A stretch of DNA of 64,000 nucleotides from Pelotomaculum propionicicum (GCF_004369225.1 NZ_QFFZ01000010.1:1-64000); one strand, 5' to 3'. Shown: positions 34,723 to 43,876, numbered from the stretch's first letter. Numbers and translations are program-made. The notes: generated by a model not told the origin, from the sequence alone.

Positions 34723-35495
34723 TCCTGCTGGTAGGTGGCACAAGCGAGGCCGTCGCAATCGCCAGGTTACTGGATCAGGCAGCCGAACCTTACATAATGA
34801 CCGTGGCTACAGAATACGGGTACCGGGAAGCGTCAGCTAAAGTAGCAGGCCAGGTGCTAAAAGGTCCTTTTAATGACAGCACTTTCGGACGGCTGCTGGC
34901 TGAGTATCCTGTCAGCGTGGTTGTTGACGCCGCCCACCCCTTTGCCGTGGCATTAAGAAACGAGCTGTCAGCCGCGGCCGCGGAGGCCGGCATACGGCTG
35001 GTCAGGCTGGAGCGACCCACAAATTCTTACGGGGCAGAACAAGACATCACTTTTTTTGACTCCCTCACTGATTTAGGCGCATGGGCCGCTCAACAAAATT
35101 TCGGGAGAATCCTGGTGGCCACGGGCATAAAAGGATTGGGCGTCCTGGCAGGCTTTCTCGATCTGCAAAGGTTGTACGTCAGGATACTGCCCGCCGAGGA
35201 ATCGCTTGCCGCCGCGCTAAGATTGGGCCTCAAACCCTCGCACATTATCGCCATGGAGGGTCCCTTTTCCAGGCAGCTAAACGAGGCGATTATCCGGGAC
35301 CTGCGCATCGATCTGCTGATAACGAAAGATTCAGGTGAAGCGGGAGGGTATACCGCCAAACTGGAGGCGGCTCTGGCCTGCGGCTGCCGGGTAGCCGTGC
35401 TGAAGCGGCCGGAACCCGCTCGCGGCGAGATATTTTGGACCCCCCAAACCCTGCTGGCATCTCTCGGTGTTTTGGGAAAAGGAAAAGAAAGCTGA
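34719..35495 (+). CDS. cbiJ: Cobalt-precorrin-6A reductase
   Basis: CbiJ is an NADH-dependent reductase of the corrin ring. The 258-residue protein starts with ILLVGGTSEAVAIARLL and has VVDAAHPFAVALRNEL, RLERPT, LVATGIKGLGVL and LLITKDSGEAGGYTAKLEAA, diagnostic of CobK/CbiJ. The start is a TTG at 34719 that overlaps the cbiH stop, with AAGGGGG upstream. It is last in the first cobalamin operon. Confidence 0.93.
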   Translation: MILLVGGTSEAVAIARLLDQAAEPYIMTVATEYGYREASAKVAGQVLKGPFNDSTFGRLLAEYPVSVVVDAAHPFAVALRNELSAAAAEAGIRLVRLERPTNSYGAEQDITFFDSLTDLGAWAAQQNFGRILVATGIKGLGVLAGFLDLQRLYVRILPAEESLAAALRLGLKPSHIIAMEGPFSRQLNEAIIRDLRIDLLITKDSGEAGGYTAKLEAALACGCRVAVLKRPEPARGEIFWTPQTLLASLGVLGKGKES

Positions 35496-35639
35496 CGGAA
35501 TACTTACATAGAATCGAGAAAGTTCATGGGAATTATTGATTGACAAAACATAATTAATCCAGGAAACAATTTTACGCATTTTTTATGCAGCTATTAAACC
35601 TATGCGCCAGTCGGGAAATCTATTTTTTTAAACAGGAAA

Positions 35640-35884
35640 AAGGTTCCGTCTCAAAGATGGGATTAAAAGGGAAGCCGGTGCAAATCCGGCGCGGTCCCGC
35701 CACTGTAACGGTTAGCCGCCTCACTAAGGAAAGTGGAAACATCTTTTTATGATTTGCAGCCCTACCATCAACCAAAGGATGTTCCCAATCCTATCAATGC
35801 CACTGGGTTTGGACCTGGGAAGGCGTGAGGCAGCGATGAACCGGAGCCAGGAAACCTGCCGTTTTCCCCAACGTAAGACCTTAC
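35640..35884 (+). promoter_or_regulatory. Cobalamin riboswitch 2 with an extra internal arm
   Basis: Conserved parts are aaaagggaagccggtgcaaatccggcgcggtcccgccactgtaa, gccactgggtttggacctgggaaggcg, and the B12 box gagccaggaaacctgcc (35844-35860). Between the first two lies an extra segment of about 80 nt in which GGAAACATCTTTT (about 35734-35746) can pair with AAAGGATGTTCC (about 35776-35787). It precedes the exported cobaltochelatase gene. No classical terminator was found between the aptamer and the start, so translational control is possible. Confidence 0.93.
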
Positions 35885-35984
35885 GCGGATAAGGGGGTGT
35901 TGGATTTTGTGTCTTGTGAAATTAATATTTCCTCCTTAAGTTATGTCTGGAACTACCCTAGGTTAAAAAAAGGAGGAGATATTT

Positions 35985-37232
35985 ATGAAAAGGATTAAAA
36001 GGCTTGCTGTTAGTATAATATTTCTATCTCTGGGATTACTTTGCGCCATACCGGCGGCAGCCGGCCAGAACGAAAAAGACAATAAGGCCATTCTGCTGGT
36101 TACCTTCGGGACAAGCGTTCCATCGGCGATGCCTGCTTACAACAACCTGGAGCAGGCTGTGCAAGCTGCTTTTCCGGGGGTGGAAGTGCGCTGGGCCTAC
36201 ACTTCAAAAATAATCAGGGATAAGCTGGCCGCCAGAGACGGCCGGTTGATTGATGATCCCTTTACCGCGCTGTCCAAGTTAAAAGCAGAAGGATACGATA
36301 GAATTGTGGTGCAGTCGGACCATATTTTCGCAGGCCAGGAATACAACGACCTAATGGATGTGCTCGACAACTTTTTGGCGCCTGACGCGGGGAAATTTGG
36401 CCCCAGAAAAATTTCCCTGGGCAGACCGCTCCTCTACCAACACGAAGACTATGTGAACACCGCAAAAGCCCTCGCTGCCCAATTTCCGGCCGATACCGGG
36501 ACCAACGCCGTAATCCTGATGGGACATGGCAGCAAACACCCTGCCGATTCTGCTTACGGGAAGCTGAACGATATTTTACGGCACATGTATAAAAATGTAT
36601 TTTTGGGTACAGTTGAAGGCTACCCAACCCTGGAGGAAGTCAAAGAAGACCTGGCGGCATCCGGAACAAAAAAAGTCACTTTGATGCCCCTGATGAACAT
36701 AGCGGGCGACCATGCCGTAAACGACCTGTACGGTGATGAGGAAGACTCCTGGAAATCCCAGCTAAATAAAAGCGGTTACGAAACCGAGGGCTACCTGAAG
36801 GGTCTGCTGGAAAACAGGGCTATAGTGAATATTTTCGTCGCACACCTGGCCGCGGCCATGGCGGAGCTTGAAGAAGAAGCCGTCAAGGATGCGGAAGTGC
36901 GGGTCAACGGTGAAAAAATTAAATTCAGCGAGCCCCCGCGGGCTGGTGATGGTTTCATTATGGCACAGCTGAGGCCTATCTTTGAGGCCATGGGCTGTAC
37001 TGTTTCATGGGCAGAAGACAAAGGAACGGTCATTGCAGAGAAAACCGGCCTTGCGCTGTCCTTCCGGCAAGACAGCGCTTATGTTTCAGTTAACGGCGCT
37101 GAAGTCGTCATGGAGAATGAGTGCCAGCTGGTTAACGGCTCGCTTATGCTCCCGCTGTCCTTTTTAAATGAACACCTGGGCTATTCAGTCAACTGGGATT
37201 TGAACGGCAACATAAAAATAAACAAGAAGTGA
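35985..37232 (+). CDS. cbiK: Exported cobaltochelatase CbiK fused to a C-terminal stalk domain
   Basis: CbiK inserts cobalt (or other metals) into sirohydrochlorin. This 415-residue protein has an N-terminal signal peptide with an AIPAAAG cleavage site, a CbiK domain (about 33-295) and a copper-amine-oxidase-N-like stalk domain (about 300-415: VRVNGEKIKF, LRPIFEAMGCTVSW, LPLSFLNEHLGYSVNWD). Active-site residues appear at H181 (MGHGSKH), E211 (GTVEGYP) and H243 (GDHAVND), whose spacing of 30 and 32 matches the metal-binding His/Glu/His of known CbiK as I recall it. Exported CbiK is known in Desulfovibrio; the stalk fusion is unusual. The ATG has AAGGAGGAG. It heads the second B12-riboswitch operon, followed by an iron/B12-type importer. 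Confidence 0.9.
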   Translation: MKRIKRLAVSIIFLSLGLLCAIPAAAGQNEKDNKAILLVTFGTSVPSAMPAYNNLEQAVQAAFPGVEVRWAYTSKIIRDKLAARDGRLIDDPFTALSKLKAEGYDRIVVQSDHIFAGQEYNDLMDVLDNFLAPDAGKFGPRKISLGRPLLYQHEDYVNTAKALAAQFPADTGTNAVILMGHGSKHPADSAYGKLNDILRHMYKNVFLGTVEGYPTLEEVKEDLAASGTKKVTLMPLMNIAGDHAVNDLYGDEEDSWKSQLNKSGYETEGYLKGLLENRAIVNIFVAHLAAAMAELEEEAVKDAEVRVNGEKIKFSEPPRAGDGFIMAQLRPIFEAMGCTVSWAEDKGTVIAEKTGLALSFRQDSAYVSVNGAEVVMENECQLVNGSLMLPLSFLNEHLGYSVNWDLNGNIKINKK

Positions 37233-37245
37233 ATGAAAGGTCCAC

Positions 37246-38313
37246 ATGCGGCGTGAAATAATCCTGGCCCATAGAGAAAAAGAAAAACAAAGACTGCTTG
37301 TTTTATTATTACTAATACTTCTCCTGGTTGCAGGCTGTTTAATTTTTACCAGCCTGGGGGTTATTAAATTACCGCCCTGGGAAATAGCCAGGATCATTTT
37401 GACATCTATTACCTCTAACGGCTCCACTCCGGCCGGAATTGACGAAATACACCGGGCGATAATCCTGGATATCCGGCTGCCCAGGATCCTGGCCGCCGTC
37501 CTGGTGGGGGCCGGTCTGGCAACCGCCGGCGCGGTCTTCCAGGGACTTTTGATGAACCCCCTGGCCGATCCCTATACCCTGGGCATATCCACTGGAGCGG
37601 CTTTCGGGGCTACGCTGGCCATGTTTTTTGGTATCTTCCTGCCAGGCGGCCTGGGCCTGCTGACCGTGCCCCTGCTTGCCTTCGCGGGAGCGCTTCTGGC
37701 GCTGGGAGCGGTATACGGCCTGGCCGTGGTTAACGGTACTATGGCAGTCACCAACCTGATCCTCTCCGGGGTTATTGTGAGCGCCATACTGTCAGCCGCG
37801 ATCAGTTTTCTTAAGAGCCTGGCCGGCGAAGGGGTGGGGTCAATTGTCTTCTGGCTGATGGGCAGCTTTGCCTCACGGGGATGGCATCACGTTTTTTTGT
37901 GCCTGCCTGTGGTTTTAGCAGGCCTTGTTATCTGTTGCTATTACGCGGACGACCTGAATATCCTGAGCCTGGGCAGCAAGTCCGCCAGGCAGTTAGGTGT
38001 CGATGACAGCAAAGTTATTACCATTCTACTGGTCACTTCCTCCCTGGTTACCGCCGCCTGTGTCTCAATTTCCGGGATAATCGGTTTTGTGGGATTGATC
38101 GTTCCCCACTTGATGCGGATGCTGGTCGGACCCGACCACAGGTTCCTGATTCCGGTGTCAGCGCTTGGCGGGGCGTTGCTGCTGGTTGGAGCAGATACCA
38201 TTGCCCGAAACCTGCTGGCGGCGGAGATCCCGGTGGGTGTGCTGACCACACTGCTGGGCGGCCCGTTTTTCTGCTATATTTTTAGAATCAAAGCCAAAAG
38301 GCAGATTTTTTAG
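37246..38313 (+). CDS. FecCD/BtuC-family ABC transporter permease
   Basis: The 355-residue permease has about ten membrane spans and family motifs: LRLPRILAAVLVGAGLATAG (read IRLPRILAAVLVGAGLA), ADPYTLGISTGAAFGA, and the ATPase-contact region GFVGLIVPHLMRMLVG. The family imports B12, haem or siderophore-bound iron. Under B12 control and behind cbiK, a corrinoid or metal-tetrapyrrole is the likely cargo. It works with the ATPase and binding lipoprotein downstream. Confidence 0.93.
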   Translation: MRREIILAHREKEKQRLLVLLLLILLLVAGCLIFTSLGVIKLPPWEIARIILTSITSNGSTPAGIDEIHRAIILDIRLPRILAAVLVGAGLATAGAVFQGLLMNPLADPYTLGISTGAAFGATLAMFFGIFLPGGLGLLTVPLLAFAGALLALGAVYGLAVVNGTMAVTNLILSGVIVSAILSAAISFLKSLAGEGVGSIVFWLMGSFASRGWHHVFLCLPVVLAGLVICCYYADDLNILSLGSKSARQLGVDDSKVITILLVTSSLVTAACVSISGIIGFVGLIVPHLMRMLVGPDHRFLIPVSALGGALLLVGADTIARNLLAAEIPVGVLTTLLGGPFFCYIFRIKAKRQIF

Positions 38314-38322
38314 GGGGTACTC

Positions 38323-39117
38323 TTGGAAAAAGCGGTTCTGATGCAAACCGAGAATTTGAACCTGTACTACGGCAAGACCCCTGCCCTCCAGGCCGTAAGC
38401 CTGAGCATCCGGGAGGGAGGTTTTTACGGCATTTTAGGCCCTAACGGCAGCGGCAAGACCACCTTGATCAGTGTTATGTGCGGCGTGCTAAAGCCATCCT
38501 CCGGCCGGGTTTTATGGAACGGCCGCGAACTAGGTTCATACAACCGCGGGCAAATCGCCCGCAGTTTCGCAGTGGTACCACAGGACTACGCCATCAACTT
38601 TCCTTTTACTGTGCTGGAAGTTGTAATGATGGGGCGCAAACCCCATCTTGGCCGTTTGGGCAGGCCCAGTGACGAGGATTTGGAGATAGTTTATACCTGT
38701 ATGGAAAATTGCGGGGTTTTAGATTATGCCGGCAAGGTTATTACCAATTTGAGCGGGGGGGAGCGGCAGCGGGTGATCCTGGCCCGTGCGCTGGCCCAAA
38801 CCCCGCAAGTGTTGTTTTTGGACGAGGCTACGTCAAACCTGGATATCAGCCACAAGATTGAATTGCTTAAACTTATTAAAAGGTTGAACGCTAAGCAAGG
38901 CGTAACGGTAATTGCCGCGCTGCATGATTTAAACTTCGCCGGTATGTTTTGTGACTATATGATTTATTTAGATAAAGGCCGGGTGGCTTGTGAAGGTCCC
39001 ACAGCCGTTGTCTTTAATGAAGAAGTGATCAACAGGGTTTTCAATGTCGAAGTAGAGATAAGAAAGCATGCGGTTACCGGCAGGTACAACCTGGCCCTGC
39101 TCCCAGATCTCAGGTGA
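38323..39117 (+). CDS. FecE/BtuD-family ABC transporter ATPase
   Basis: This 264-residue ATPase has Walker A GPNGSGKTT, Q-loop VPQDY, signature LSGGERQR, Walker B VLFLDEAT and H-loop ALHDLNFA, in the FhuC/BtuD class. The start is a TTG at 38323 behind TAGGGGG; ATG 38341 is an alternative. It lies 9 bp after the permease. Confidence 0.93.
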   Translation: MEKAVLMQTENLNLYYGKTPALQAVSLSIREGGFYGILGPNGSGKTTLISVMCGVLKPSSGRVLWNGRELGSYNRGQIARSFAVVPQDYAINFPFTVLEVVMMGRKPHLGRLGRPSDEDLEIVYTCMENCGVLDYAGKVITNLSGGERQRVILARALAQTPQVLFLDEATSNLDISHKIELLKLIKRLNAKQGVTVIAALHDLNFAGMFCDYMIYLDKGRVACEGPTAVVFNEEVINRVFNVEVEIRKHAVTGRYNLALLPDLR

Positions 39118-39132
39118 AAGGAGAAGCGACTG

Positions 39133-40077
39133 ATGAGGACCCGAATGATACTTTTTCCCCTCATAATCTTCTTGATCGGAATTTTGACCGGCTGCGCCAG
39201 AGCCCCTAATGCCGCAACAGACTCCATTGTAGTAGTTGACGACTTGGGTAAGGAGGTCAGGCTTAAAGCGCCCGCGCAAAGGATTGTGTCGCTTTACGCC
39301 GCGCATACTGAAAACCTTTATTCCCTGGGGCTGAATGAGGAAATTATCGGGGTGTCGGACAGCGAGTCCTTCCCGCCTGCCGCCCTGGCAAAACCGTCGT
39401 ACAGCTTTCGGGGAGACGCCGAAAAGATTATAGCGGTCAGGCCGGACCTGGTACTGGCCCGGACTTTCATAGCTAATAATTACCCGGACTTCATAAGAAA
39501 AATAGAGGCGGCTGGTATTCCTGTCGCGGTTTTATACCCGGAGAACGTTGACCAATTTCTACTATACCTGAAAAAGTTGGGCCAGCTGACAGGAAGAGAA
39601 AAGGAAGCCGGCGCGCTGGTGGAAGAGTTTAATGCCCGTCTGAAGAAGGCTGACGAATTAGTGGCCGGGATTCCCCTGCAGGAACGAAAGAAAGTTTTCC
39701 TGGAAACTAACAGTGACATCATGACGTGCACGCCTGATTCCAACGCCGCTTTTGTGCTGGCCAAAGCCGGGGCGGTCAACGTGGCGGCTGACGCTAAAGC
39801 GGTGAAACAGGGCAGCACTATTGCCCCGTATGGGCTGGAGCGGCTTGTAGCCAACGGCCGGGATATTGACGTTTACATAGTTCAAAAGGGTGAAATGAAC
39901 AAGTCCAGGGTGGAAGAGATATACCTGCGGCCGGGTTACCAGGTTATCAAGGCGATAAATAGCCGCCAGGTTTACCTGGTGGATGAAGCAGTGATATCGC
40001 GCCCCACCATGAGATTGTTGGACGGCATCACTCTGGTCGGACAAATTTTATATCCAGAGCGCTTTAAGTATAATTAA
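39133..40077 (+). CDS. BtuF/FecB-type periplasmic-binding lipoprotein
   Basis: The 314-residue lipoprotein has a lipobox ILTGC. A two-lobed class III binding fold follows: RIVSLYAAHTENLYSLGLNEEIIGV, AVRPDLVLARTF, and a bridging helix region EEFNARLKKADELV. It would capture corrinoid or metal-chelate outside the membrane for the preceding permease and ATPase. The ATG has AAAGGAG. Confidence 0.92.
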   Translation: MRTRMILFPLIIFLIGILTGCARAPNAATDSIVVVDDLGKEVRLKAPAQRIVSLYAAHTENLYSLGLNEEIIGVSDSESFPPAALAKPSYSFRGDAEKIIAVRPDLVLARTFIANNYPDFIRKIEAAGIPVAVLYPENVDQFLLYLKKLGQLTGREKEAGALVEEFNARLKKADELVAGIPLQERKKVFLETNSDIMTCTPDSNAAFVLAKAGAVNVAADAKAVKQGSTIAPYGLERLVANGRDIDVYIVQKGEMNKSRVEEIYLRPGYQVIKAINSRQVYLVDEAVISRPTMRLLDGITLVGQILYPERFKYN

Positions 40078-40095
40078 CTAAAGGTGGAGGGCATT

Positions 40096-40818
40096 ATGCA
40101 AGGTACATTTTACGGCATTGGAGTCGGGCCCGGGGATCCCGAACTAATTACACTCAAAGCGGTAAAAATACTGCGGGAAGTAGACGTGATTATCGCTCCC
40201 CGCACTGAGAAAAAGCAAAACAGCAGCGCCCTTTCTATCGCCAGTTCCTTTATCCGCCAGGACACACAGGTGCTGGAACTGGTTTTTCCCATGGTTTTCG
40301 AACAGGGCTCCCTGTCCGTCGCCTGGGAGCACAATAAAAACATCATACTGTCCTTTCTCAACGAAGGCAAAAATGTAGCCTTCCTTACCCTAGGCGACCC
40401 CATGATTTACAGTACCTATATCTATGTGTACAGGCTTTTGGAGGGAAATGGCTTGAAGATAGAGACCATTCCAGGCGTCACCTCCTTTTGCGCCGCCGCA
40501 AGCCGGCTTGGGTTCCCCCTGGCCGAAGGCAACGATATCCTGAGCATAGTGCCCGCCACCTTGGAGGAAGAAAAAATAGAGAAGGCGCTGTCCTATACCG
40601 ACAACCTGGTTCTGCTGAAGGTCTACAAGAATTTTAAACAAATCATCGCCCAGCTTAAAAAATCCAGTTTAGCCGATAATGCGGCCATGGTAAGCAGGTG
40701 TGGGTTCAAAGATGAAGAAATCATTTATAACCTGAATTATAGCGAAGATAAGAAGCCCAATTACCTTTCGACCATTCTAGCCAGAAAGCGGGCAAGCGGA
40801 AGTGCCGGCAATGATTAA
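40096..40818 (+). CDS. cbiL: Precorrin-2 C20-methyltransferase, copy 2
   Basis: This second CbiL has 240 residues: GIGVGPGDPELITLKA, VAFLTLGDPMIYSTYIYV, ETIPGVTSFCAAASRLGF. It differs from copy 1 at many positions and is more acidic/lysine-rich, so it is not a recent duplicate. The ATG at 40096 has a GGTGGAGG site; an in-frame GTG lies inside that site. It sits between the importer and an ABC-2 exporter and ends overlapping the next gene. A paralogue with a different substrate or a redundant pathway enzyme are both possible. Confidence 0.9.
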   Translation: MQGTFYGIGVGPGDPELITLKAVKILREVDVIIAPRTEKKQNSSALSIASSFIRQDTQVLELVFPMVFEQGSLSVAWEHNKNIILSFLNEGKNVAFLTLGDPMIYSTYIYVYRLLEGNGLKIETIPGVTSFCAAASRLGFPLAEGNDILSIVPATLEEEKIEKALSYTDNLVLLKVYKNFKQIIAQLKKSSLADNAAMVSRCGFKDEEIIYNLNYSEDKKPNYLSTILARKRASGSAGND

Positions 40819-41650
40819 ACTTGACCATGTCACCAAGGTTTACAAGCAAACAATTTCCGTAAACAAGCTTAATTTGCAGATCAAGGCCGGAGAGTTTTTC
40901 GGCTTGCTGGGGCCAAACGGAGCCGGTAAAACAACCGTGATCAGGATGCTTACCGCTTTAACCATGCCCACGGAAGGCAGTATTATTGTGAACGGCTGTC
41001 TTGTTCACCGCAATGACGTGCGTTTCAAGGCCGAGGTGGGACTGGTGCCCCAGCACATAAACCTCGAACCGGAACTGACCGTGATTGAAAATCTGCGCCT
41101 GCACGCCATGCTTTACAACATACCGCCAGCTCAAACCAGGAAAAAGATCGAAGAATTGCTGGCCTTTGCCGACCTTGAAGAAAAAGCCGGCGCTATAGTG
41201 AACACCTTGTCCGGCGGTATGAAACGGAAGGTGTTAATCGCACGGGCACTCATGCATAACCCGAAGATACTGCTGCTGGACGAGCCCACCGTGGGCCTCG
41301 ACGTGTTTATAAGGAGAAAAGTATGGGATTTGATTAAAAGCCTGAACGCCAGGGGCATCACTATATTACTTACCACCCACTACCTGGAAGAAGCGGAAAG
41401 CCTCTGCAACCGCATCGGTTTATTAAAAAAGGGGCGGTTAATCATGGACGGCTCGCCGGAGGAGTTAAGGCAGTTGGTGGGACCGGTGGTCGTGGAGCAA
41501 TTCCGTGATGAACAGACCACCCTGCACTTCTTTGGCTCACGGCAGGAAGCGCTCAGCTTCGCCGCTTCACTGCGTTATGAATTCACCATCCGCCAGGCTA
41601 AACTGGAGGATGTTTTCGTTAAACTTACTGAGGAAAGAGTGGGCGCCTAA
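40811..41650 (+). CDS. ABC-2-type transporter ATPase
   Basis: This 279-residue exporter-type ATPase (DrrA/NodI class) has Walker A GPNGAGKTT, LSGGMKRK, Walker B ILLLDEPTVGLD and H-loop LTTHYLEEA, plus a C-terminal regulatory tail. The ATG at 40811 overlaps the cbiL end; an in-frame GTG lies three codons earlier. The permease starts on the base after its stop. Cargo unknown. Confidence 0.9.
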   Translation: MIKLDHVTKVYKQTISVNKLNLQIKAGEFFGLLGPNGAGKTTVIRMLTALTMPTEGSIIVNGCLVHRNDVRFKAEVGLVPQHINLEPELTVIENLRLHAMLYNIPPAQTRKKIEELLAFADLEEKAGAIVNTLSGGMKRKVLIARALMHNPKILLLDEPTVGLDVFIRRKVWDLIKSLNARGITILLTTHYLEEAESLCNRIGLLKKGRLIMDGSPEELRQLVGPVVVEQFRDEQTTLHFFGSRQEALSFAASLRYEFTIRQAKLEDVFVKLTEERVGA

Positions 41651-42385
41651 ATGTCCGGGCTGAAAGCCGTATTATGGAGGGAGTACCTCTTTTTTAAACG
41701 CAGGTGGTGGACTATTACCACCGGCTCGATGGTAGCGCCGCTGCTGTACCTGGTGGCCTTCGGCTGGGGCCTGGGCAAAACTGTAAATTTGGGCGGGGTA
41801 GCTTACATTGACTTTATAGTGCCCGGCGTAATTGCTTTAAGTACAATGAACGCCAGCTTCAACGCCGTCGCCACCCCCCTTTCCATCGCCCGTCTTTACG
41901 ACAAAACTCTGGAGGAATATCTTGTCGCGCCCATTACCGTTTACTCCCTGACGGCAGGCAAAATTCTGGCGGGAGCAGCCAGGGGGCTTTATGCCGCTGC
42001 TATTATACTGGTCATATCACTGCTTTTCGGGGCTAACTTCAACTTTAACTCCTGGTTTGTCACCGTTTTGTGCTTAAACTGCCTGGTCTTCTCCAGCCTG
42101 GGTTACCTGGCCGCGTTGAAAATCAAGTCCCACCCCGATATGACCAGGTTTAACAATTTCGTGATAACCCCGATGATTTTTGTCTGCGGCACTTTTTTTT
42201 CGGTTGACAGGTTGCCGTTCCCCTTTTCGCAGATTATTAAGCTGCTGCCCCTGACCCCGGCCAGCCAGGGACTCCGGGCAGTCGCCACGGGAGGTGAACT
42301 GCCGTGGCTATCACTGGCGGTTCAACTGGGATATTTAGCCGTTTTTATTTTTTGGGGGATCAGGGCCTGCTATAAAGTTGAATAA
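41651..42385 (+). CDS. ABC-2-type transporter permease
   Basis: The 244-residue membrane protein has about six spans with the ABC-2 features YIDFIVPGVIALSTMNASFNA near 60-80 and MIFVCGTFFSVDRLPFP. Together with the ATPase it forms an exporter. It lies inside the cobalamin locus, upstream of cbiA; a link to corrinoid or metal export is inference. Confidence 0.9.
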   Translation: MSGLKAVLWREYLFFKRRWWTITTGSMVAPLLYLVAFGWGLGKTVNLGGVAYIDFIVPGVIALSTMNASFNAVATPLSIARLYDKTLEEYLVAPITVYSLTAGKILAGAARGLYAAAIILVISLLFGANFNFNSWFVTVLCLNCLVFSSLGYLAALKIKSHPDMTRFNNFVITPMIFVCGTFFSVDRLPFPFSQIIKLLPLTPASQGLRAVATGGELPWLSLAVQLGYLAVFIFWGIRACYKVE

Positions 42386-42416
42386 TTATGCAATAAGAAA
42401 AGAGGTCTAAGCAGTC

Positions 42417-43775
42417 ATGAACAGGCTTGTTATCGCCGGAACGCACAGCGGGGCGGGCAAGACCACGGTTGCCGCCGGCCTGCTGGCGGCTCTGCGTAAA
42501 AAGGGGCTCAGAGTGCAGCCTTTCAAAGTGGGGCCGGACTACATCGATACAGGCTACCATGCCGTCGCAGCCGGCAGGATGTCATATAACCTTGACTTCT
42601 GGATGATGCCGCCCCAGCATATCCTGCAGTTGTTCAGGCACGGTATGGAGGGCATGGATTTTGGCGTTATCGAGGGTGTAATGGGCCTTTACGACGGTAT
42701 AGGCTCCACTCCCGAAGGCAGCACCGCCGCAATGGCCAAGCTGCTAAACACCCCGGTAATCCTGATTATTGACGCGGGAGGCATGTCTACCAGCGCCGCG
42801 GCCCAGGTGCTGGGCTACAAGTCTTTCGACCAGGACCTGCGCCTGGCCGGGGTGATAGTTAACAATGTCGGCAGCGAACACCATTATAAACTTGTAAAAG
42901 AAGCGGTACAGGCTTATACAGGTGTTCCGGCGCTGGGATTTTTGCCGCGCGACAAATCAGTCGTGCTGCCCAGCCGCCACCTGGGGCTGCTGCCGGCCGA
43001 AGAAATGGAAAGACACGCGGAGATTATAGAAAAAGCTGCCGGGCTGGTACAGGAATGGATCGATCTCGACCAGGTTATTAAGCTGGGTCACACAGCCGGC
43101 TCCCTGCCGCCTGCCAGTCCCCTGGCCTTTGCCAAAGGCAGGCCCGTCAAAATCGCGGTGGCACGGGATGAGTCTTTCAGCTTTTACTACCGCGGCACCC
43201 TGGAAATATTAGCGGCGCTGGGGGCGGAACTCCATCACTTCAGCCCCATGAAGGACGCCAGCTTGCCGGAAAATATCGGCGGGCTCTACCTGGGCGGCGG
43301 CTTTCCCGAGGTCTTTGCCGGGGCCCTGGCGGCAAACAAAAGCCTTCTGGAAGATATCACGCGCAGGCTTAAAGGAGGTCTGCACTGCTACGCCGAATGC
43401 GGGGGGTTCATGTACCTGACTGAGTCCATTACCGTGAAAAACGGGGAGAAGCACCCCATGGCCGGCTTTTTTGACGGGCATACCATTATGACCGACCGCC
43501 TGCAGCGATTCGGTTATGTTGATATAGAGTTTACCGGGGAGAATGTACTGGGTAAAGAGGGACAAACGGCGCGGGGACATGAGTTTCATCATTCCCTGAT
43601 TGATGGCATTACCTACCCCACCACCTACCTGGTGAAATCGGCCTTCTCCGGGCGGCAGTGGCACTGCGGCTACCGCCGGGCGAACACGTTGGCCGCCTAC
43701 GCCCACATCGACTTCTGGGGCTACCCCGGCCTGGCCCGCCATTTTCTCGACCGGTGCCTTGGCGCCACCGGCTGA
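42417..43775 (+). CDS. cbiA: Cobyrinic acid a,c-diamide synthase
   Basis: CbiA amidates the a and c carboxylates of cobyrinic acid using glutamine and ATP. The 452-residue protein has the N-terminal P-loop AGTHSGAGKTT, VGPDYIDTGYH, and VIEGVMGLYDG. A C-terminal class-I-like glutaminase domain has the nucleophile Cys in CYAECGGFMYL and a His in RGHEFHHS. Spacing and length match CbiA rather than the related CobQ. It is last in the second cobalamin operon, before a strong terminator. Confidence 0.95.
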   Translation: MNRLVIAGTHSGAGKTTVAAGLLAALRKKGLRVQPFKVGPDYIDTGYHAVAAGRMSYNLDFWMMPPQHILQLFRHGMEGMDFGVIEGVMGLYDGIGSTPEGSTAAMAKLLNTPVILIIDAGGMSTSAAAQVLGYKSFDQDLRLAGVIVNNVGSEHHYKLVKEAVQAYTGVPALGFLPRDKSVVLPSRHLGLLPAEEMERHAEIIEKAAGLVQEWIDLDQVIKLGHTAGSLPPASPLAFAKGRPVKIAVARDESFSFYYRGTLEILAALGAELHHFSPMKDASLPENIGGLYLGGGFPEVFAGALAANKSLLEDITRRLKGGLHCYAECGGFMYLTESITVKNGEKHPMAGFFDGHTIMTDRLQRFGYVDIEFTGENVLGKEGQTARGHEFHHSLIDGITYPTTYLVKSAFSGRQWHCGYRRANTLAAYAHIDFWGYPGLARHFLDRCLGATG

Positions 43776-43800
43776 AGGGAGTAATTGTACTATAAATCAT

Positions 43801-43840
43801 TAAAAGAGCGGGTGCTGCTTACCTGCTCTTTTGTTTTTTA
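43801..43840 (+). terminator. Terminator after cbiA
   Basis: AAAAGAGCGGGT-GCTGCTT-ACCTGCTCTTTT followed by GTTTTTTA gives a 12-bp stem with one G-U pair and a T-run. It ends the B12 operon. Confidence 0.9.
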
Positions 43841-43876
43841 AATAGAGTATTATATTGTATTACGGTATCCAATATT

